This document shows positions 61,801 through 64,000 of a stretch of DNA of 64,000 nt, piece after piece. Positions within the stretch are counted from its first letter, which is position 1; every line of letters begins with the position of its first letter. This DNA comes from Branchiostoma floridae (lineage: Eukaryota; Chordata; Leptocardii; Amphioxiformes; Branchiostomatidae), in assembly GCF_000003815.2 (NCBI RefSeq), contig NC_049983.1, positions 19,868,338-19,932,337 of the forward strand, written 5' to 3'. A program made the translations under genes and the position numbers. The notes below the pieces were generated by a model. The model made no database searches and was not told the origin of the DNA. It saw nothing but the letters and a program-made list of their open reading frames with translations.

Positions 61801-63330
61801 CCTAAACTTATCAATAGCATTTCTTTTCCAATACAGACCCTCCAATGTAGAAAGGAAAAAGCCCGCGAGCCCTAGGGGTCAACAACCTGTAGTGACCTCT
61901 GCACCCCCAGCTGTCCCAGGTACCCCTGCCACTGCACTGCAGATGCAGGCAGACTGGAGAAGGCTGCACGGCTATCCTGAACTTCTCTATCAATACTTCA
62001 AGGTAGGAGGTCTGGTGTATAGAACTGGTGTAATTTTGTGTGTCAAGCATGTGACCTGTTGCATACTATCTACATGTTACGGCATGAATAAAGCAACCCT
62101 ACTGTTTTTATTTTGTGTATGTATGTTAGGCGGAGGTGGGCAGGGCTATGGTATAAGTATATACTTATGTCATAGATACAGGCATGAAACCCCACTATAG
62201 AAGCCTCTTCCTGAGTAATTGCCTACAAAGATATACACTTAACAATAAAATGAAAATCATTCATACCCCCTGAATTGTGATTCCCTTGGTAAGGGACTTA
62301 AATCAATGATTTTGTTATAAGCTTGTACAGGTACAATTTAATAGAAGTAATGGAACTGTACTACTAGTATTCTTTTACCATATTCCTGGCAACTATGACC
62401 AACTGCATTATGTTTTCCCCCAGCAAATCCCCCCATCCATGTATGTGAAGCTGTTTCAGCAGGCCTTAGAGCCAGACATTCTCAATGGCATCATGGCACT
62501 TCTCAGGGACTTCTACTTACCGTAAGTCTCTAATTTTGTATATAAAGAAGAAATTGATGATTTCTTGTGAGTCTGAGGCAGGGATAAACAAGTCCACTAG
62601 CCCTATTGTCCAGGGCAAGTGAAAGTGCTGTTCGGGCAAGTGCATGTCCTACCCCACTTGTCCGATTGGGCAAGTAAGATTTTCCATTGATTTATAGTGC
62701 AATTTTGATATACTTGTTACTTTTTACAGTCATGACATCAAGCAATTGTCTACAGAGAATTCCAGTGCTGGAAGTGAAAATGCATATACTAGTAACAGTG
62801 ACATTTGAATTTTGGGCAAGTGAAAAATTGGTTCGGGCAAGTACATTTTTTATGTGCTTGCCCGATAGGACAAGTGGATTTTAGAAAACTTGTTCAACCC
62901 TGCTGAGGTACTGTTATTATCCCTCTCTCTCTCTCTCTCTTTGGGCAATTTCGTTGCCTGGTACATTTTTGATTCACTTATAGAATATGAATTTGTTCTT
63001 AAAATTGTTTTTCTTGCGTACAGGAACAAAGATGATGTGTACAGTGTGTTGAGCAGTCTGTCAGAAGTGAAGAGATTTAACATGGCTATCATGTTCATGT
63101 CTGCTAGGGACAAGCAAGGTTTGTATGCTGTGTGCATTACATATTCACATACTTCATAATGTTTTATGATTTTTCCACTTTCTCTGAAATGCTGTAAATA
63201 TGGTTCTGATTTATTTGCTTGTTTTTTTTTTCCAGTTATTGTCGAGGTATTCAAGGGCTTGAAGTTGTTGGGACATCAGTCGCAACAAGACATTGAAGCG
63301 CTGTGTAAGAAGTATGAAGTAGATGTATGA
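54127..63330 (+). CDS. RPAP3: RNA polymerase II-associated protein 3
   Basis: Twelve coding exons: 54127-54279, 58348-58512, 59071-59199, 59740-59867, 60208-60329, 60545-60615, 60797-60922, 61318-61561, 61837-62002, 62424-62521, 63024-63118 and 63236-63330. The N-terminus (MASPDKALEIQMQVRQNASE MQDFLKDLDSWEDDI, split here) matches the RPAP3 start. A KKKKKK-rich linker and the YDYRSWDKFDV motif follow. Then comes one three-repeat TPR domain (GNAFFKEGKYEEAMSCYTTG, ANRAMALLKLNRYEDAVRDC, KAYHRRATARMEL), which binds the HSP90/HSP70 C-terminus. After a low-conservation linker comes the C-terminal RPAP3 domain (LLYQYFKQIPPSMYVKLFQQ, EPDILNGIMALLRDFY, SLSEVKRFNMAIMFMS) that binds RUVBL1/2. It acts in R2TP, assembling polymerase II, PIKKs and snoRNPs. 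Human RPAP3 has two TPR domains; only one is seen here. Exon 61318-61561 shows a one-base frameshift near 61474. Confidence 0.95.
54290..57711 (+). mobile_element. 3.4-kb non-autonomous TIR DNA transposon (hAT-like, 5-bp TSD)
   Basis: The ends are inverted 16-base repeats beginning CAGGGTTCTCCCCAGA (54290-54305 and the complement ending at 57711). TTGAC is duplicated directly outside (54285-54289 and 57712-57716). Longer subterminal inverted repeats of about 110 bases lie at about 54465-54580 and 57395-57505. CAGGG-type ends are typical of hAT elements; 5-base duplications are atypical of classical hAT (8 bases), but hAT groups with shorter duplications are described. No transposase-like frame is present. 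It occupies most of RPAP3 intron 1. Confidence 0.72.
55799..55836 (+). repeat. (TC)n(TA)n microsatellite
   Basis: A TC run passes directly into a TA run, inside the intron 1 element of RPAP3. Confidence 0.9.
62579..62902 (+). mobile_element. 324-bp non-autonomous TIR element in RPAP3 intron 10
   Basis: The left end is CAGGGATAAACAAGT; the right end, read inverted, is CAGGGTTGAACAAGT. CTGAGG is directly duplicated outside both ends (62573-62578 and 62903-62908). Internally a gggcaagt motif recurs in both orientations. It is hAT-like by its CAGGG ends and has no coding capacity. Confidence 0.68.
62921..62940 (+). repeat. (CT)n microsatellite
   Basis: A CT run beside the right end of the short TIR element in RPAP3 intron 10. 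Confidence 0.85.
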
Positions 63331-64000
63331 CACAGAATGTCTTATCCTCAGTGGATATTCAAACAATCTGTCAGAGAGAGGTATTAGAAATGCTTATGAG
63401 TATCCTGGATTGAAAGGTGCAAATGCAGTTAACGTCTGCACAAAGAGAATCGTAGCAAATATTTGCTGATTGCAGGCTTCGTTGACAGTGTGTGGTCATG
63501 CAATGATAATATAGCTACATGTATATTTTTACTGCCAAGTCATCACTTTGTGTGTAGTTTGTGTGTGTACGTATTTCAGATGTGATATTGAGTTGTATTG
63601 TTTTGTATGATGGCCTGTACATACATGTAGTGTAGTCTTGAATTGTTTCTTCTCTCTTCTTGAAGTTAGAAGTGTTAAGTGGGTATCTTGCATGGCTAAG
63701 CCTGTTTGCGACAAATATTGCAAAACCGGCGTGTGACATACTGGAGAAATATTTTACCTCTACAAACAAATGACACATCCTCAGTTTTTTTATCAGATGC
63801 AAACTAATCGCAGTGTTGCAATTTCAGGCAACAAATTGGAGCCCATTGGCACCTGTTTGCAACCAGTTGGCAAATGAAACCCTGTGAGATACTCGCTTTA
63901 CAAGTTTAGTTTAGGGCCATTGAAAGAATCAAAGCTGGACAAGCATAATCTATTTCTTTGTATATTCAGACATTCTGTGACTTTTGTGATACAAAGATAC
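63331..64000 (+). other. RPAP3 3' UTR and downstream sequence
   Basis: No further exon was recognised. No AATAAA is evident before the end of the window, so the transcript end is not placed. Confidence 0.4.

Overview
This is eukaryotic nuclear DNA from a draft assembly, with two runs of N (43918-43917+180 and 47286-47901). Genes are split into short exons with GT-AG introns, and most can be reconstructed in a consistent reading phase. The protein set is animal and chordate-like, and the intergenic space holds Penelope, hAT-like and SINE-type repeats. A cephalochordate (amphioxus, Branchiostoma) is my best guess for the host. That rests on inference from gene content and repeat style, not on a database match.

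Layout: (1) 258-4089 (+) is the 3' part of a NACHT/WD-repeat (NWD1/NWD2-like) gene. (2) 4687-6424 (-) is a two-exon CABIT-domain (GAREM/THEMIS superfamily) adaptor. (3) 9502-13194 (-) is a complete six-exon cytosolic sulfotransferase. Its first coding intron holds a 5'-truncated Penelope-like element with perfect inverted terminal repeats. (4) 13.2-18.8 kb is non-coding, with a tRNA-derived SINE-like copy and simple repeats. (5) 18790-22776 (-) is a secreted or surface protein built from two alternating cysteine-rich modules; its 5' end is unresolved, with a candidate signal-peptide exon at 27149-27203. (6) 27-33 kb is gene-poor and holds a 34-bp minisatellite. (7) 33271-40428 (-) is a complete CXXC1/CFP1 gene of 16 coding exons. 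(8) 40832-44537 (+) is a PRR11-like gene, head to head with CXXC1 and crossing the first N gap. (9) 44.5-52.2 kb has no recognisable gene. (10) 52285-53280 (-) is an intronless double-repeat TMEM229 protein. (11) 54127-63330 (+) is RPAP3 in 12 coding exons, with two TIR elements in its introns.

The genes do not form one pathway. Two are general nuclear machinery: CXXC1, the CpG-binding subunit of the SETD1 H3K4 methyltransferase complexes, and RPAP3, the R2TP/HSP90 co-chaperone for RNA polymerase assembly. PRR11 is a cell-cycle gene. The others act in signalling (CABIT, NWD), small-molecule conjugation (SULT), membranes (TMEM229) and the extracellular space (cysteine-rich protein).

The most unusual items are the alternating cysteine-module gene, the Penelope element with inverted repeats, tail and target duplication intact, the TIR element inserted six bases inside the RPAP3 intron 1 donor, an RPAP3 with only one TPR domain, and an assembly gap whose two flanks are the same sequence.
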